Shown here one piece after another: positions 5,388-5,450 of a stretch of 5,450 bases of DNA. This stretch comes from Colimorpha sp964483145 (GTDB lineage Bacteria; Bacteroidota; Bacteroidia; Bacteroidales; P3). Location of the stretch: positions 1 to 5,450 of the forward strand of contig CAZAAK010000084.1 in assembly GCA_964483145.1 (NCBI GenBank), given 5' to 3'. Numbering within the stretch: position 1 is the first letter of the stretch; each line of letters starts with the position of its first letter. The translations under genes and the position numbers were made by a program. Below the pieces are notes generated by a model. That model was not told the origin of the DNA, did not search any database, and saw only the letters and a list, made by a program, of their open reading frames with translations.

Positions 5388-5403
5388 AATATTGAAAAAT
5401 ATT
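5388..5403 (+). other. AT-rich hairpin with GAAA loop after the small gene
   Basis: AATATT (5388-5393), loop GAAA, AATATT (5398-5403): a perfect 6-bp stem capped by a GNRA-type tetraloop, 13 nt after the stop of the small gene. All stem pairs are A-T and there is no T-run, so termination is doubtful. Confidence 0.25.
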
Positions 5404-5450
5404 GCTGTCCGGTAAAACTTTTCGGCTGACCAAAATTAGGGCTGACACTT
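5404..5450. mobile_element. Possible edge of an insertion sequence or iterated control region
   Basis: GCTGTCC (5404-5410), GCTGACC (5425-5431) and GCTGACA (5441-5447) repeat a GCTGWC core at 21- and 16-nt steps, and GGCTGAC recurs exactly at 5424-5430 and 5440-5446. The start, GCTGTCCGGTAAAACTTTT, has the look of insertion-sequence termini in Bacteroidales, but I recall this only by impression and cannot name an element. The window ends before any transposase could appear. It could equally be the upstream region of the next gene. Confidence 0.25.

Overview
The window looks like chromosomal DNA from a member of the Bacteroidota, most likely the order Bacteroidales. The clearest sign is a textbook Bacteroidales primary-sigma promoter (TTTG, 20 nt, TAnnTTTG) ahead of the ftcD-like gene. 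Most starts also lack a Shine-Dalgarno sequence, the cell makes menaquinone, and the formiminotransferase-cyclodeaminase is of the fused kind. I cannot assign a genus from sequence reading alone.

Layout, all genes on the + strand. Positions 1-103 are a leader region of unknown ownership. Positions 104-1650 hold menG and menA, a translationally coupled pair (13-nt overlap) for the last two steps of menaquinone synthesis: MenA prenylates 1,4-dihydroxy-2-naphthoate and MenG methylates the resulting demethylmenaquinone. Positions 1651-1791 are a short AT-rich spacer. Positions 1792-2889 encode a cysteine-rich CoiA-like nuclease, clearly AT-richer than its neighbours (sampled 60-nt blocks 27-35% GC, against 55-67% in menA and ftcD), so probably an acquired gene. 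Positions 2890-3299 hold no gene I can support, but have small dyads and a strongly G-over-C skewed stretch. Positions 3283-3399 are the promoter and leader of ftcD. Positions 3400-5097 encode bifunctional glutamate formiminotransferase / formimidoyl-THF cyclodeaminase, which links histidine breakdown to the folate pool. Positions 5163-5375 encode a small acidic, helix-rich protein of unknown function. The last ~45 bases carry iterated GCTGWC motifs that may be the edge of another element or a regulatory region.

The housekeeping functions are respiratory quinone supply and one-carbon/histidine metabolism. Nothing in the window ties menG-menA to ftcD functionally. The least ordinary items are the orphan CoiA-like nuclease with an extra Cys-rich C-terminal half, a diverged ~47-bp repeat that brackets menG-menA (8-54 and 1724-1770), the unexplained 400-bp spacer, and the repeat-bearing ftcD leader. 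I see no multi-gene defence or mobile system that is complete within the window.
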